Shown here: positions 5,977 to 16,809 of the stretch, piece after piece
Position numbering within the stretch: position 1 is the first letter of the stretch
Layout of the letters: each line of letters begins with the position of its first letter
Origin: Serratia symbiotica
GTDB lineage: Bacteria > Pseudomonadota > Gammaproteobacteria > Enterobacterales > Enterobacteriaceae
Length of the DNA: 64,000 nt
Assembly (NCBI RefSeq): GCF_000821185.2
Contig: NZ_CP050855.1
Location: 62,001 to 126,000, forward strand
Direction of reading: 5' to 3'
The notes under the pieces: generated by a model
Database searches by the model: none
What the model saw: only the letters and a program-made list of their open reading frames with translations
What the model was told of the DNA's origin: nothing
Position numbers and translations under genes: made by a program

Positions 5977-6573
5977 TTATTGCAGTTGCGCCGCTAACAG
6001 CGGCCAGCGGATATCGAATTCCTGCGTTGGGCGGTAGCGGAACTCAGAACGCACATAGCGCGACAGCATACCTTCGCAGCATGCCAGCAGTTGGCTGGCC
6101 AGCAGCGTTTCATCGACGTTAAAGCTTTTGCCTACTCGTAGCTTGCGTTCTTTCAATACTTGGCGCAGTTGCGCCTCAATGCGTTCGAATAGCTGATTGA
6201 TGCGGCCTTGCAGACGATCCTGTTCAAACATTAGCGCGTGGCCGGTCATGATACGCGTCAATCCTGGGTTGCGTTCCGCAAAACCCAGAACCAGCAGCAG
6301 GATCAGGCGCAGGCGGTTAAACGTCTCTTTCTCGTCTTGCAAAATTAAGTTGATGCGTGTTGTCAGGCTGTCTTCAATAAATTCGATCAGGCTGTCAAAC
6401 ATCCGAGTCTTGCTGGGAAAATGCCGGTACAGTGCCGCTTCAGAGACCCCCACATTCGCAGCAAGCTTGGCGGTGGTGATACGCTGGCTACCGTCGCTGG
6501 ATTCCAACATCTGGGCTAACGCCTGCAATATTTCCTCGCGCCGATTCCTTTTGGTATTTTCTTTTTCTGCCAT
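5977..6573 (-). CDS. slmA: Nucleoid occlusion factor SlmA
   Basis: SlmA is a TetR-family protein that binds chromosomal sites and blocks FtsZ ring formation over unsegregated DNA. The 198-residue product has the family length. Its N-terminal HTH (residues ~28-55) includes [23 protein letters not shown], the TetR signature, and the C-terminal helical dimer domain contains the long helix [18 protein letters not shown]. It is convergent with pyrE and followed on its 5' side by dut-coaBC, the conserved enterobacterial order dfp-dut-slmA-pyrE. Confidence 0.97.
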   Translation of the reverse strand: MAEKENTKRNRREEILQALAQMLESSDGSQRITTAKLAANVGVSEAALYRHFPSKTRMFDSLIEFIEDSLTTRINLILQDEKETFNRLRLILLLVLGFAERNPGLTRIMTGHALMFEQDRLQGRINQLFERIEAQLRQVLKERKLRVGKSFNVDETLLASQLLACCEGMLSRYVRSEFRYRPTQEFDIRWPLLAAQLQ

Positions 6574-6807
6574 GTCTGATTAGACCCTTACTAAAACTGC
6601 TCAACTGACGGAAACCCGCACATTGGCTGCAAAGATAACTCTATACAGCTTATGTGATAGCTTTTTTACGGTGCTGGGGGTCTGCGGCCTTGACGACCTT
6701 GGTTCTCCGTGCTGCTGTAATCATTGCCGAACAACTCTTACCCTAGCGCTGTTCCGGCAAGATTTTAGGCGACATTTCCTTGTCGGCCATCGTTTTTCGC
6801 ACCGTGC

Positions 6808-7266
6808 TTAGTGGCGGCCAGAGTGACCAAAGCCGCCAGTACCGCGTTCGCTGCCGTCGAACTCTTCCACCAGGTTGAACTCAGCCTGCACCACCGGCAC
6901 AAAGACCATCTGCGCAATACGCTCACCCGGTTCAATGATGAAGGGGGCCTGACCGCGATTCCAAACGGAGATCATCAACTGCCCCTGATAATCGGAGTCG
7001 ATCAGGCCAACCAGGTTGCCCAACACCACGCCGTGCTTATGGCCGAGGCCGGATCGTGGCAATATCACCGCTGCCAAGTTGGCATCAGCGATATGAATCG
7101 CCAAACCGGTAGGTAGCAGCGTAGTTTCACCGGGCATCAGCTCTACCGCGCCGTCCAGGCAGGCACGCAGATCTAGCCCGGCGGAACCCGGAGTAGCGTA
7201 GGTCGGTAGCGGGAAATCCTGACCAATACGCGGGTCAAGGATCTTAACGTCGATTTTTTTCATCAT
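6808..7266 (-). CDS. dut: dUTP diphosphatase
   Basis: Dut cleaves dUTP to dUMP, keeping uracil out of DNA and feeding thymidylate synthesis. The 152-residue product shows the five trimeric dUTPase motifs: [39 protein letters not shown] and the C-terminal [14 protein letters not shown]. The start [11 protein letters not shown] overlaps the end of coaBC by 23 bases, as in E. coli, suggesting coupling. The 234 bases between dut and slmA contain no gene I can see. Confidence 0.97.
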   Translation of the reverse strand: MMKKIDVKILDPRIGQDFPLPTYATPGSAGLDLRACLDGAVELMPGETTLLPTGLAIHIADANLAAVILPRSGLGHKHGVVLGNLVGLIDSDYQGQLMISVWNRGQAPFIIEPGERIAQMVFVPVVQAEFNLVEEFDGSERGTGGFGHSGRH

Positions 7267-8461
7267 AACGGCTGAGTATCTCGTCGATTAAACATTGACC
7301 AAGGCGTGTTTTGTCACTCAGCGCCAGGCGCTTTTCTCCACCCTGCCAAAAAAGGTGCAGCGCATTGGTGTTACTGTCGAACCCATGCTCTGCAAGCGAT
7401 ACATCATTAGCACAAATTAAATCCAGCTTCTTATACACCAGTTTTTGTTGCGCATATTCTTCCATATTCTGGGTTTCGGCGGCAAATCCTACGACAAAAG
7501 GGCGGTTTTCAGTCATTGCTGCCACACCGGCGACGATGTCGGGGTTTTTTACCATCTTGAGGACGAGTTCATCACCTTGTTTTTTGATTTTTTCATCGGC
7601 GATCTGCTCAGCACGATAATCGGCGACAGCAGCACAAGCAATGAAAATGTTCTGCTGAGCGGCGCGCTGTTGCACCGCCTGTTCCATCTCCAGTGCGCTA
7701 GTGACGTCCACACGGGTAACCCACGGTGGCGTTGGCAAGCTGACTGGCCCGGTAATCAACGTGACCTGCGCACCACGGGCAGCAGCAGCGCGGGCAATAG
7801 CAAAGCCCATTTTTCCAGAGCTGTGGTTGCTGATGAAACGCACCGGATCCAGCGCTTCACGCGTGGGGCCAGCGGTGATCATAACTTGTAAATGTTGCAA
7901 ATCCTGCGGTGTGGAAAAATAGCCGTTCGCCAGATCGACGATTTCTTGTGGGTTCAGCATACGGCCCGGGCCGACATCGCCGCAGGCTTGCCTACCGTTA
8001 TCTGGGCCCCAGAGCAGCATACCGCGCGCTTGTAGCGTTTGCAGGTTGGCTTGGGTGGTGGCGGCGTGGTACATCTGCTGATTCATGGCGGGAACGGCGG
8101 CAATGGGTGCTTTGGTGGCCAGACAGACGGTAGTCAGCAGATCATTGGCCATGCCGGCGGTAATGCGCGCCAGCAGGTCAGCGGTCGCTGGTGCCAAAAT
8201 TATCAGGTCAGCCCATTTGCCCAACTCAATATGGCCCATGGCGGCTTCAGCGGTAGGCTCCAGCAGATCGTCGGAAACCGGGTAGCCGGACACAGCCTGT
8301 AACGTCAGCGGCGTGATGAACGCCTTGGCCGCGTCGGTCATTGCCACCCGCACCTCCGCGCCTCCGTCGCGCAGGCGGCGCACCAGCTCAGGGCATTTAT
8401 ACGCAGCGATACCGCCACTGATGCCAAGCACAATATGTTTGCCGGAAAGTCCCGTTATCAT
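7244..8461 (-). CDS. coaBC: Bifunctional phosphopantothenoylcysteine synthetase/decarboxylase
   Basis: CoaBC makes phosphopantetheine for coenzyme A in two steps. The start is the ATG at 8459-8461 ([22 protein letters not shown]), giving 405 residues, the usual length; the frame runs upstream to 8689 but that part is non-coding. The N-terminal FMN decarboxylase half shows [11 protein letters not shown] and the catalytic His in [22 protein letters not shown]. The C-terminal CTP-dependent synthetase half begins about residue 190, with [26 protein letters not shown]. It is divergent from radC. Confidence 0.97.
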   Translation of the reverse strand: MITGLSGKHIVLGISGGIAAYKCPELVRRLRDGGAEVRVAMTDAAKAFITPLTLQAVSGYPVSDDLLEPTAEAAMGHIELGKWADLIILAPATADLLARITAGMANDLLTTVCLATKAPIAAVPAMNQQMYHAATTQANLQTLQARGMLLWGPDNGRQACGDVGPGRMLNPQEIVDLANGYFSTPQDLQHLQVMITAGPTREALDPVRFISNHSSGKMGFAIARAAAARGAQVTLITGPVSLPTPPWVTRVDVTSALEMEQAVQQRAAQQNIFIACAAVADYRAEQIADEKIKKQGDELVLKMVKNPDIVAGVAAMTENRPFVVGFAAETQNMEEYAQQKLVYKKLDLICANDVSLAEHGFDSNTNALHLFWQGGEKRLALSDKTRLGQCLIDEILSRYDEKNRR

Positions 8462-8643
8462 GATGGTCCGATTGAAAGCCAAAATATGCGCCATTTTAGC
8501 ATAACTGCCGGGCAGGTGAGCGCTTCCGCGATGGCTGTTGTCCGTTACATTGCACTTTACACAGTACTTCACAATGTTATCAAACACCTGTCGAATGCGG
8601 CAGCCGGCGTATGGCATGCTGTGGCGCTTTCGGGGAGGAAGAG

Positions 8644-9327
8644 ATGGGCAGTCAGGCAAGCACAATGTGGCCGGGAGCGATGCCACCACGGGAGAAATTG
8701 TTGAATCATGGCGCAGCGGCTTTGTCCGATGTCGAACTGCTGGCTATTTTTCTACGCACCGGGCTACCCGGCCTGCATGTTATACAGCTGGCAGAGCAAC
8801 TGCTGCGACAATTCGGTTCTTTGTATCATCTGATGTCGGCTGATCACCAGGTATTTTGTAGCCAGAAAGGATTGGGGAATGCCAGCTATGCCCAGTTGCA
8901 GGCTATTTCGGAACTGGCATTTCGTTTCTTTTCCAGCCATTTGGCGCAAGAGAACGCCATGTTAAACCCGCGCATTACGCAGCATTACCTACAAAGTTTA
9001 TTAGCGCATCACGAGCGAGAGGTGTTTCTGGTACTGTTTTTAGATAATCAACACCGGGTTATTCGCCATCAAGAGATGTTTGCTGGTACTATCAGCAGCG
9101 TCGTCGTTCATCCGAGAGAAATTGTACGCGCAGCGTTGAAGGCGAATGCGGCCGCCATCATTCTGGCGCATAATCATCCCTCGGGTAAAGCCGAACCCAG
9201 TCATGCCGACCGTGTGATAACCGAGCAAGTCATTAATGCCTGCCTGTTATTGGAGATCCGAGTGCTTGATCATTTGGTGATTGGTCGGGGTGAATGCGTT
9301 TCTTTTGCCGAGCGCGGATGGCTTTAA
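8644..9327 (+). CDS. radC: RadC/YicR family JAMM protein
   Basis: RadC-family proteins carry a JAMM/MPN metal-binding domain; despite the name, a repair role is unproven. The start is the ATG at 8644 behind GGGGAGG; 227 residues result. The N-terminal HhH-like part ([28 protein letters not shown]) and C-terminal JAMM motif ([15 protein letters not shown], with His-x-His and Asp) are both present, ending [20 protein letters not shown]. It is upstream of rpmB, as in other enterics. Confidence 0.93.
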   Translation: MGSQASTMWPGAMPPREKLLNHGAAALSDVELLAIFLRTGLPGLHVIQLAEQLLRQFGSLYHLMSADHQVFCSQKGLGNASYAQLQAISELAFRFFSSHLAQENAMLNPRITQHYLQSLLAHHEREVFLVLFLDNQHRVIRHQEMFAGTISSVVVHPREIVRAALKANAAAIILAHNHPSGKAEPSHADRVITEQVINACLLLEIRVLDHLVIGRGECVSFAERGWL

Positions 9328-9370
9328 GCGATTTTTCGCGATCCTTGTGAGATCTTTAGCTGTTCGGGAC

Positions 9371-9399
9371 TTGAGCACTTACGCTTCAAAGCGTATACT
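9371..9399 (+). promoter_or_regulatory. Candidate sigma-70 promoter for rpmB-rpmG
   Basis: TTGAGC (9371-9376) and TATACT (9394-9399) are separated by 17 bases, an almost ideal sigma-70 promoter. It lies about 170 bases upstream of rpmB, leaving a long leader (9400-9571) typical of ribosomal protein operons. The leader contains CTCAGTATGAAG...CTGAGATAGG type pairings that could fold. Confidence 0.65.
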
Positions 9400-9550
9400 A
9401 CGCCACCTTTGAGAATCTTGGGTTTGGCGTAAGGGTCTATCTCAGCAGGTTTCTGGCCTGATGACGAGAGTCTCCTCAGTATGAAGTTTGCTGAGATAGG
9501 CTTTAAAAGCCTGACGAGGCGGCCAATACCCTACACGAAGCTCGAGCTGA

Positions 9551-9987
<437 letters not shown>

Positions 9988-10002
9988 TTTTAGTGGATCA
10001 AT

Positions 10003-10035
10003 AAAAGAACCCGGCCTTGGCCGGGTTCTTTTATT
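10003..10035 (+). terminator. Intrinsic terminator of rpmB-rpmG
   Basis: AAAAGAACCCGG (10003-10014) pairs with CCGGGTTCTTTT (10021-10032), a 12-bp perfect stem with a six-base loop that ends in a T-rich run. The A-run on the other side means it could also act on the minus strand, but no minus-strand gene ends here. Confidence 0.9.
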
Positions 10036-10068
10036 TTATAACAGCAGAAAAGGACGGGAGAATGCCAA

Positions 10069-10884
10069 ATGCCTGAATTACCAGAGGTTGAAACCAGCCG
10101 ACGCGGTATTGAACCTTATCTTGTCGGCCATAGCATTCAGTACGCGATAGTGCGCAATGCGCGCCTGCGTTGGCCGGTCTCCGAGCAGATCCTAACGCTG
10201 AGCGACCAGCTGGTACACAGCGTGCAGCGCCGTGCTAAGTATCTGTTAATTGAGCTGGAACACGGCTGGATTATTGTCCATCTGGGCATGTCCGGTAGCC
10301 TGCGCATGCTGCGTAAAGAAAACCAAGACGCAGCCGGCAAGCACGATCACATTGACCTGGTGATCAGCAACGGCATGATCCTACGCTACACCGACCCACG
10401 TCGCTTCGGCGCTTGGCTATGGTGCGAGGATCTGGCAGCCAGCAATGTGTTAGTGCATCTGGGGCCAGAGCCGCTGAGCGAAGCGTTTAACGGTACCTAT
10501 CTGTATAAAAAATCACGTAACAAGCGCACGCGGCTCAAACCTTGGCTAATGGATAACAAGCTGGTGGTCGGGGTTGGCAACATCTACGCCAGCGAGTCAC
10601 TGTTTAGTGCTGGGATCTTGCCCGATCGCCAGGCGGACTCACTGAGCAAGACGGAAGCGGATCTGCTTGCGGCAACTATCAAGGAGGTATTGCAGCGTTC
10701 TATCGAGCAAGGAGGAACTACGCTACGCGACTTCCTGCAATCAGACGGCAAGCCGGGGTATTTTGCTCAGGAATTACAGGTGTATGGGCGGGCGGGTGAA
10801 CCCTGCCGCGCCTGTGGCCTGCCGATAGAATCCACCAAGCATGGGCAACGTAGCACTTTTTTCTGCTGCCATTGCCAACGTTAA
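10069..10884 (+). CDS. mutM: Formamidopyrimidine-DNA glycosylase
   Basis: MutM removes 8-oxoguanine and formamidopyrimidines from DNA and nicks the abasic site. The 271-residue product begins [18 protein letters not shown], with the catalytic Pro2 and Glu3. Lys in [10 protein letters not shown] (about residue 57) and the H2TH region ([12 protein letters not shown]) are present, and the C-terminal zinc finger has paired cysteines, CRACG and CCHC, ending HCQR. It is convergent with coaD with only four bases between the stop codons. Confidence 0.97.
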   Translation: MPELPEVETSRRGIEPYLVGHSIQYAIVRNARLRWPVSEQILTLSDQLVHSVQRRAKYLLIELEHGWIIVHLGMSGSLRMLRKENQDAAGKHDHIDLVISNGMILRYTDPRRFGAWLWCEDLAASNVLVHLGPEPLSEAFNGTYLYKKSRNKRTRLKPWLMDNKLVVGVGNIYASESLFSAGILPDRQADSLSKTEADLLAATIKEVLQRSIEQGGTTLRDFLQSDGKPGYFAQELQVYGRAGEPCRACGLPIESTKHGQRSTFFCCHCQR

Positions 10885-10888
10885 GACA

Positions 10889-11377
<489 letters not shown>

Positions 11378-12151
11378 TCACTTCTCTGAGTAGTTGCGGC
11401 CCAATGCCCATAATGCGGCATATTTATTGAAGGTATATTGCGCGTTGACCACCGCTAACAGCAACCCCTGTTTACCATCCAGAAAGCCAGCACGCAGCAA
11501 CCAGGTCTTGCAGAAAGCGCCGAACGTGTGGGTCAGGATTGACAGGTAACCGCAGCGTTTGCCAGCCTGGTGGCGCTGATTGGCCCACTCTTCGGCGTAA
11601 CGCAGTTGTTTGCGCTGGAAGGCGAAAAAATCACGGCAGGTTAGATGCAGCAGATCGCCGCTAAGCGCAACCACATTGGCACCATCAATATTGAGCGATT
11701 CATGCACCAGATCGTCGTTATAGCAGTAACGGTAGTTGGCGTACAAACGGTTGACCCGATCCGGGTACCAGCCGCTGTGGCGCATAAAGCGGCCAAGAAA
11801 CAAACTACGGCGCGCACAACTGTAAACGGTGCCGTTACCTGGTGCGGTTAAGACCTGCTCTATGGATTGGCGCAGTTCAGGCGTCACACGTTCATCGGCA
11901 TCGATCATCAGAATGTAGTCGTGGCTGGCATGCTTCTGTGCCAACTGACGCTGTTTACCGAAGCCTTGCCAATCGGTATGAGTGAACACTTTCGCCCCCA
12001 TACTTTCGGCAATGGCGATGCTGTCATCCTGGCTGCCGGAATCTAGCATGATGATTTCGTCAGCCCAGGCCACCGAACGCAGGCAATCCGGCAACAGCTC
12101 GGCTTCATTTTTGGCAATCATCACCACCGACAGGCTTTTACGGCTGCTCAT
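11378..12151 (-). CDS. waaE: LPS core beta-1,4-glucosyltransferase WaaE
   Basis: WaaE is a family 2 glycosyltransferase that adds glucose to heptose I of the inner core in Serratia and Klebsiella. The 257-residue product begins [27 protein letters not shown], a GT-A fold N-terminus, with the nucleotide-binding region [15 protein letters not shown] and the metal-binding [10 protein letters not shown] at about residue 95. It abuts waaA (one shared boundary) and coaD. The gene name follows its location and family; enzymatic specificity is inferred. Confidence 0.9.
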   Translation of the reverse strand: MSSRKSLSVVMIAKNEAELLPDCLRSVAWADEIIMLDSGSQDDSIAIAESMGAKVFTHTDWQGFGKQRQLAQKHASHDYILMIDADERVTPELRQSIEQVLTAPGNGTVYSCARRSLFLGRFMRHSGWYPDRVNRLYANYRYCYNDDLVHESLNIDGANVVALSGDLLHLTCRDFFAFQRKQLRYAEEWANQRHQAGKRCGYLSILTHTFGAFCKTWLLRAGFLDGKQGLLLAVVNAQYTFNKYAALWALGRNYSEK

Positions 12152-13429
12152 TCAATGGCCCCGAGGCGGCAGATGCGGTTCCAACAGTTGCAGCAGGCGC
12201 TGCAACGCTCCCTGATTCTGATACAGCACTTCCACCGCATGGCGACCATAGTAACGGCGATAGTCTTCGTCGGTGAGTAGGGTTTCTACTTCCTTTACCA
12301 ATGAGTCTGTGTCAGCCACGGTGATCAACCCTTCAGCTTGTGACAGCTTGGCACAGATATCATTGAAGTTGAAGGTATGTGGCCCCATCAGCACCGGGAT
12401 AGCGTGAGCGGCGGCCTCCAGCGGGTTGTGTCCACCACGTTCAACCAAACTACCACCGACAAAGGCCAGGTCGGCAATACCATACAGCAGCATGAGTTCG
12501 CCCATGGTGTCACCGATCACTATTTGCGTGCTGCCGGAAGGGATTTCACTGCGGCTACGCAGGATATAGCTGAATCCGGCTTTCTGTACCAGATCTTTGG
12601 CAGTCGCGAAGCGTTCTGGGTGGCGCGGCACCAGGATCAGCAATAAATCGGGGTGTTTTTCCAGAAGTTTGCGCTGTGCTGCCAGCAAAATGCGTTCTTC
12701 GCCATCATGGGTGCTGGTGGCGATCCACACCGGGCGGCGCGGTGCCCATTGGCGTCGCAGGGTAACGGCACGAGCAGCCAGTTCCGGCGTGACAGAGATG
12801 TCGAATTTCAGGCTACCGGTCACAGTAAGCTGCGAGCGTTTCAGGCCAAGTTCGACGAAGCGATCACCATCTTCCTGATTCTGTGCGGCGATCAACGTAA
12901 TGCGGTGCAACATGTTGCGGACAAAACCGCCGATTTTTTTATAACCTGCGGCAGAGCGTGCTGAGAGACGCGCGTTGGCGATCACCAGAGGAATATGCCG
13001 CTGATGCAGCACGTTAATCAGGTTTGGCCACAGTTCGGTTTCCATGATGATCACCAGTTTGGGATCCACCTGGTCGAGGAAACGCTTTATAGAGCCAGGT
13101 AGGTCGTAAGGCAGATAGACATGGTGTACATCTTTACCAAAGGCGGATTGTACGCGCTCTGAACCCGTTGGGGTCATCGTGGTCACAGTTATCGGTAAAT
13201 AGGGGTAGTGGTGGCGCAGCGCTCGCACTAGGGGAATCGCGGCCAGCGTTTCGCCGACAGAGACGGAATGCAGCATGATACCGCTTGGCAGCACTTTCCC
13301 GGTGCAGTAGCCATAACGCTCTGCCCAGCGTTTACGGTAAGCTGGAGCTTTGCGGCTACGCAGCAGTAGGCGGAGCCAAATCAGGGGTTGGATAAGGTAG
13401 AGTAGTACCTGATAAAAACGCAGCAACAT
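12152..13429 (-). CDS. waaA: Kdo transferase
   Basis: WaaA adds the Kdo residues to lipid IVA at the inner face of the cytoplasmic membrane. The start is the ATG at 13427-13429 (MLLRFYQVLLYLIQPLIWLRLL), giving 425 residues, the usual size; the frame extends to 13471 without support. An N-terminal membrane anchor (residues ~4-22) precedes the donor and acceptor Rossmann domains. Conserved stretches include RKAPAYRKRWAERYG, HSVSVGETLAAIPLVRAL, METELWPN and VGGSLVERGGHNPLE. A glycosyltransferase pseudogene lies upstream in the opposite direction. Confidence 0.97.
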   Translation of the reverse strand: MLLRFYQVLLYLIQPLIWLRLLLRSRKAPAYRKRWAERYGYCTGKVLPSGIMLHSVSVGETLAAIPLVRALRHHYPYLPITVTTMTPTGSERVQSAFGKDVHHVYLPYDLPGSIKRFLDQVDPKLVIIMETELWPNLINVLHQRHIPLVIANARLSARSAAGYKKIGGFVRNMLHRITLIAAQNQEDGDRFVELGLKRSQLTVTGSLKFDISVTPELAARAVTLRRQWAPRRPVWIATSTHDGEERILLAAQRKLLEKHPDLLLILVPRHPERFATAKDLVQKAGFSYILRSRSEIPSGSTQIVIGDTMGELMLLYGIADLAFVGGSLVERGGHNPLEAAAHAIPVLMGPHTFNFNDICAKLSQAEGLITVADTDSLVKEVETLLTDEDYRRYYGRHAVEVLYQNQGALQRLLQLLEPHLPPRGH

Positions 13430-13552
13430 TCTATCAATTTCATTTATATGGATTATCAAGAATAGTACCATAATTGAGAGGGAAAGGCGCTAATTTGGTA
13501 ACCTGTGGCCAACTTCAGACAACTGACGAACGATTTTACTAATAGGCTTGGA

Positions 13553-14547
13553 ATGAAGAATATTTTAATTATTCGCCGCGATAACATCGGCGATATTGTT
13601 TGTACAACACCCTGAATAACGGATTGAAAACTGCCTATTTGAATGCCAAACTTTATCTTTTTATCAAAAAAGTCAGCCAGAATGTTGTTAAAAAACCGTA
13701 CCATGAGAAGGTTTTCGTTTATAAGAAGGTCAAACACAAAGCGAAAAATTAAACCACATCAGGGGATTAATTTGAACGGTTGATGATTTTTATTCGGCTG
13801 AAAAAAATAAATTTTTATGCGGTTACCCTGGCTACCCCATTGCCTTGCAAATACAGCCTGCGGCTGGCAAAAATGGCCGGGGCCACTAATATCATCGGCG
13901 CTGATTTGGACACCTCTGATATATCACCAGCCTTTCCGCAAAGAAAATTTTTGCGGTAAGCATCGGGTACAACATACATACAGCTATTTATCAGCTATTA
14001 CCGACCAGTCCATTCCGGTTCCGCCGGTACTGATATTTCTGACGCCGGAAGAGCAGCAGGCGGAACAGCGTCTGCAAAAGTTGTTGCCGCCGGTCGGCCG
14101 GGTATGTGCCGTCCATATCAGCAGCCGTAGCTCAAAGAGACGCTGGTCGGTAGAACGTTATGCAGAATTATCAATCGTTTGGGTACCGCTCCTGATACCG
14201 GCATGCTGATTTTTGGTCGCCACAGGGCACGCTGGCACCAGATGATATCGGCGACCAACAACGCGCTGAGCAGTGACTTGCGCAGTGCCAAAATGAACGC
14301 GAGGCGCTGTCTGCGATCGCATCTGCAGGGCAGTTTCGATTTATGCGACAAAGTGCCGTGTAGCGATGGTGATCAGATGCACCTGGCTGCGGCGTTGAAT
14401 AAGGATATGGTGGTGTTCTTTGGCGATACGGATAAAGGATCCTGGCATCCGTGGTTCGGGCGATATCATATTTTACATAGCGAGCCGGGCGACTGTGTCG
14501 ATGTTTCCATCGGTGAAGTTTGGCAGAAAATGCAAGATTTTGATTAA
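13553..14547 (+). pseudogene. Degraded family 9 glycosyltransferase (heptosyltransferase-like)
   Basis: The sequence opens with MKNILIIRRDNIGDIVCTTP, the standard heptosyltransferase start, then hits TGA at 13613 after an apparent single-base loss. The next frame continues LNNGLKTAYLNAKLYLFIKKVSQ and stops. Further pieces are readable in other frames: RLMIFIRLKKINFYAVTLAT (near 13780-13840), FLTPEEQQAEQRLQKLL (near 14040) and the C-terminal family signature SDGDQMHLAAALNKDMVVFFG up to VWQKMQDFD (14355-14547). At least three frame changes are needed, so the gene is dead. It was probably a core heptosyl- or sugar transferase. Confidence 0.85.
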
Positions 14548-14581
14548 TTGAAAAACAAGGCGGGGCAGTCCCTGCCTTATT

Positions 14582-15679
14582 TCATTTCTTTAGTGTCAGA
14601 TATTGCCGACAAATAGGATCAAGGCCGTAGCTCAACAATTGCTGATGATTGATTTCTGGTGGATTGGCATAAATTTGCGCCATTTTATCCGCCAGCGAAC
14701 GTTCATTTAATTCCGCCAGCGCGTGGGCCATGCCGGCCTTCTCCAGGATCTCCGCCGGCCCCCCTGGGCAACGGGTGCTGACCACCGGCGTATCGCACAG
14801 CAAAGCCTCGACCAGCACGTTGCCAAAGCCTTCGCTGTCGGAACTGAGCACCAACAAAGACGCATGACGAATAAACTTATAGGGGTTGGCCTGGAAACCG
14901 AGGAGTCGCACGCGTTCCGCAATGCCCAACTCTGCCGCCAGCCGTTTGGCTTCGGCAATGCTGGTTTCGCTGCCGGCACCAATCAACACCAGCGGCACCT
15001 GAATGCCGGATTGCGCATAGGCTTTCAGCAGGCGATCGTGCCGTTTGTGTGGGTGGAAGCGGCCGACGTGCACCAGATAATCCTGGCCCGCCAGCTCGCA
15101 AGGCTCCGCTGCCTGCTGTTGGATGGCGGCAATATCAAACGGATTATTGATCACTGCCAAGCTACGGGGGCGAATTGGCAGATTTTGCTGCAGATCTTCA
15201 CCAACCGCCTGTGAAACGGCGACGATGTTGCGTCCCTGGTAGACACCGGCGATTTTGCGCTGCTTCAGCCAGCGATCCAGCCCCTCGCGGTGGCCAAGGT
15301 AGGAAGTGGACAAAATGCCGTGAATGCAGAACCACAAGCGATCTGAAGCCAGCAGCTTGCTGCGGCTGACGATGCGATCGGTCTTGTGCAAGTTGGAGAA
15401 AGCCAGGTCGAAGGCACCATTTTTGCGCTCCATGTCGGCGATCGCCCGATCCAGCGCTGCGGCACGGCGCGACAGCTCGGTCAGCTTGCGCCACGGTGTT
15501 CGGCTGTTATCTGCCACCACGAGGTAGTTAATCCCCTGGGGAATGGGGTATTTGCAGACGTCGCGTAATGAGACCAGGCTAACGTCATGCCCCATTTGCT
15601 GTATGCCCTGACACAGGGTCAGCACCACTTTTTCTGCACCGCCTCCAGGCAGACCGTCGATAACCATCAGTATACGCAT
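14582..15679 (-). CDS. wabH: LPS core glycosyltransferase, WabH-like (family 4)
   Basis: This 365-residue GT-B enzyme begins MRILMVIDGLPGGGAEKVVLTL, the glycine-rich acceptor-side motif of family 4. The donor-binding half contains LVHVGRFHPHKRHDRLLKAYA and the E-x7-E type motif in SSDSEGFGNVLVEALLCDTPVVST. It closely follows the pattern I recall for WabH of Klebsiella, which adds GlcNAc to the galacturonic acid of the outer core. It starts two bases from the end of wabG, so the two are surely co-transcribed. The sugar is inferred. Confidence 0.8.
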   Translation of the reverse strand: MRILMVIDGLPGGGAEKVVLTLCQGIQQMGHDVSLVSLRDVCKYPIPQGINYLVVADNSRTPWRKLTELSRRAAALDRAIADMERKNGAFDLAFSNLHKTDRIVSRSKLLASDRLWFCIHGILSTSYLGHREGLDRWLKQRKIAGVYQGRNIVAVSQAVGEDLQQNLPIRPRSLAVINNPFDIAAIQQQAAEPCELAGQDYLVHVGRFHPHKRHDRLLKAYAQSGIQVPLVLIGAGSETSIAEAKRLAAELGIAERVRLLGFQANPYKFIRHASLLVLSSDSEGFGNVLVEALLCDTPVVSTRCPGGPAEILEKAGMAHALAELNERSLADKMAQIYANPPEINHQQLLSYGLDPICRQYLTLKK

Positions 15680-15681
15680 AG

Positions 15682-16809
15682 CTAATCCAGTAGTCGGTTA
15701 TAGAGGGAAATGAGCTGTTTGGAGAGATGCGCCGGCGTGGCCGACATGATGCGCAGCCTGGCCGCTTCGCCCATGGAAGAACCCAAGGCCTGACGAGGCA
15801 ATGCCTGAATCGTTGTGCTGATAGCTGTAACGTCGAGGGCATCGGTAACGAAGCCATTCTGGCCTGGCGTAATAAACTCTGCACCGCCGCAGGTGGTGCT
15901 GGTGATCACCGGTAGGCCGCAAGCCATCGCTTCTAGGATCACATTAGGGAACGGGTCATACAGCGTCGGTAGCAGCAGCGCGTCTGCCGCTTGGTAAAAC
16001 GGCAGCGTCTGCTTTTGCACACCCATAAAGTGCACACGGTGGCTACAGCCGAGCGACTGCGCCAACGCCCGATAACGCTTCTCTGCCTTATCCTTACCGA
16101 CTACCAGCAGGTGGCTGTCCGTTGCTGCTAAGGCGCGGATGGCAGCAGCCAATCCTTTGCGTTCAAAGCCGGAACCGACAAAGATCAGGCAGTGTGCCTG
16201 CTGGGGGATTCGATATTGATCGCGCAGCAGTTGCCGCTGTCTTGCATCGGCGGGCATGAACTTTTGATGATCGATGGCGTTATAGATCACCGTAATTTTG
16301 TCGGCTGGCACGCCAAAATCGTCGATGATTTCCTGTTTGATCATCTCGGCGTTGCAAATAACGGCTTTCAGTTCAGGCGCGGCGTACATCGCGCGTTCGG
16401 CGCACATCACATAGCGGTGATAGCGGTTGGAGAACAACCATTTGCGTCGCCATTCGGGCAGCAGGCGCGCACGTTGCAACAGCCAGCGACGGTGTACACC
16501 ATCGCCAGCGCGGTAAATATCACAGCCAGGAATACGTTCATGGCTTTGCACCAGATCAAATGGCTCTTTCTGCCACAGCGCTCTGGCTGATTCGGCAAAG
16601 CCCCGTTCACGGCTGATGCGGCCAAGTTTCAAGGGATTGCACAGATGAATATGCCAGTTGGGATTGGTGTCGCCCTGCCATTCGCGGGTGATGACATTCA
16701 GATCGAGGTTATGCTGTTCCAATGCTTCCAGAGCGCGTGAGACAAAACGCTCAGCTCCGCCATCCGGGCGGTATTTTTGGCGAACAATCGCCAAACGACA
16801 TGCTTTCAT
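15682..16809 (-). CDS. wabG: LPS core galacturonosyltransferase, WabG-like
   Basis: The 375-residue product begins MKACRLAIVRQKYRPDGGAERFVSRALEAL and contains SHERIPGCDIYRAGDGVHRRWLLQRARLLP, a run I recall as nearly invariant in WabG of Klebsiella and Serratia, where it adds galacturonic acid to heptose II. The donor domain has LIFVGSGFERKGLAAAIRAL and PTLYDPFPNVILEAMACGLPVITS with the conserved Glu. Its start overlaps the end of waaQ by four bases, indicating translational coupling. Confidence 0.88.
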   Translation of the reverse strand: MKACRLAIVRQKYRPDGGAERFVSRALEALEQHNLDLNVITREWQGDTNPNWHIHLCNPLKLGRISRERGFAESARALWQKEPFDLVQSHERIPGCDIYRAGDGVHRRWLLQRARLLPEWRRKWLFSNRYHRYVMCAERAMYAAPELKAVICNAEMIKQEIIDDFGVPADKITVIYNAIDHQKFMPADARQRQLLRDQYRIPQQAHCLIFVGSGFERKGLAAAIRALAATDSHLLVVGKDKAEKRYRALAQSLGCSHRVHFMGVQKQTLPFYQAADALLLPTLYDPFPNVILEAMACGLPVITSTTCGGAEFITPGQNGFVTDALDVTAISTTIQALPRQALGSSMGEAARLRIMSATPAHLSKQLISLYNRLLD

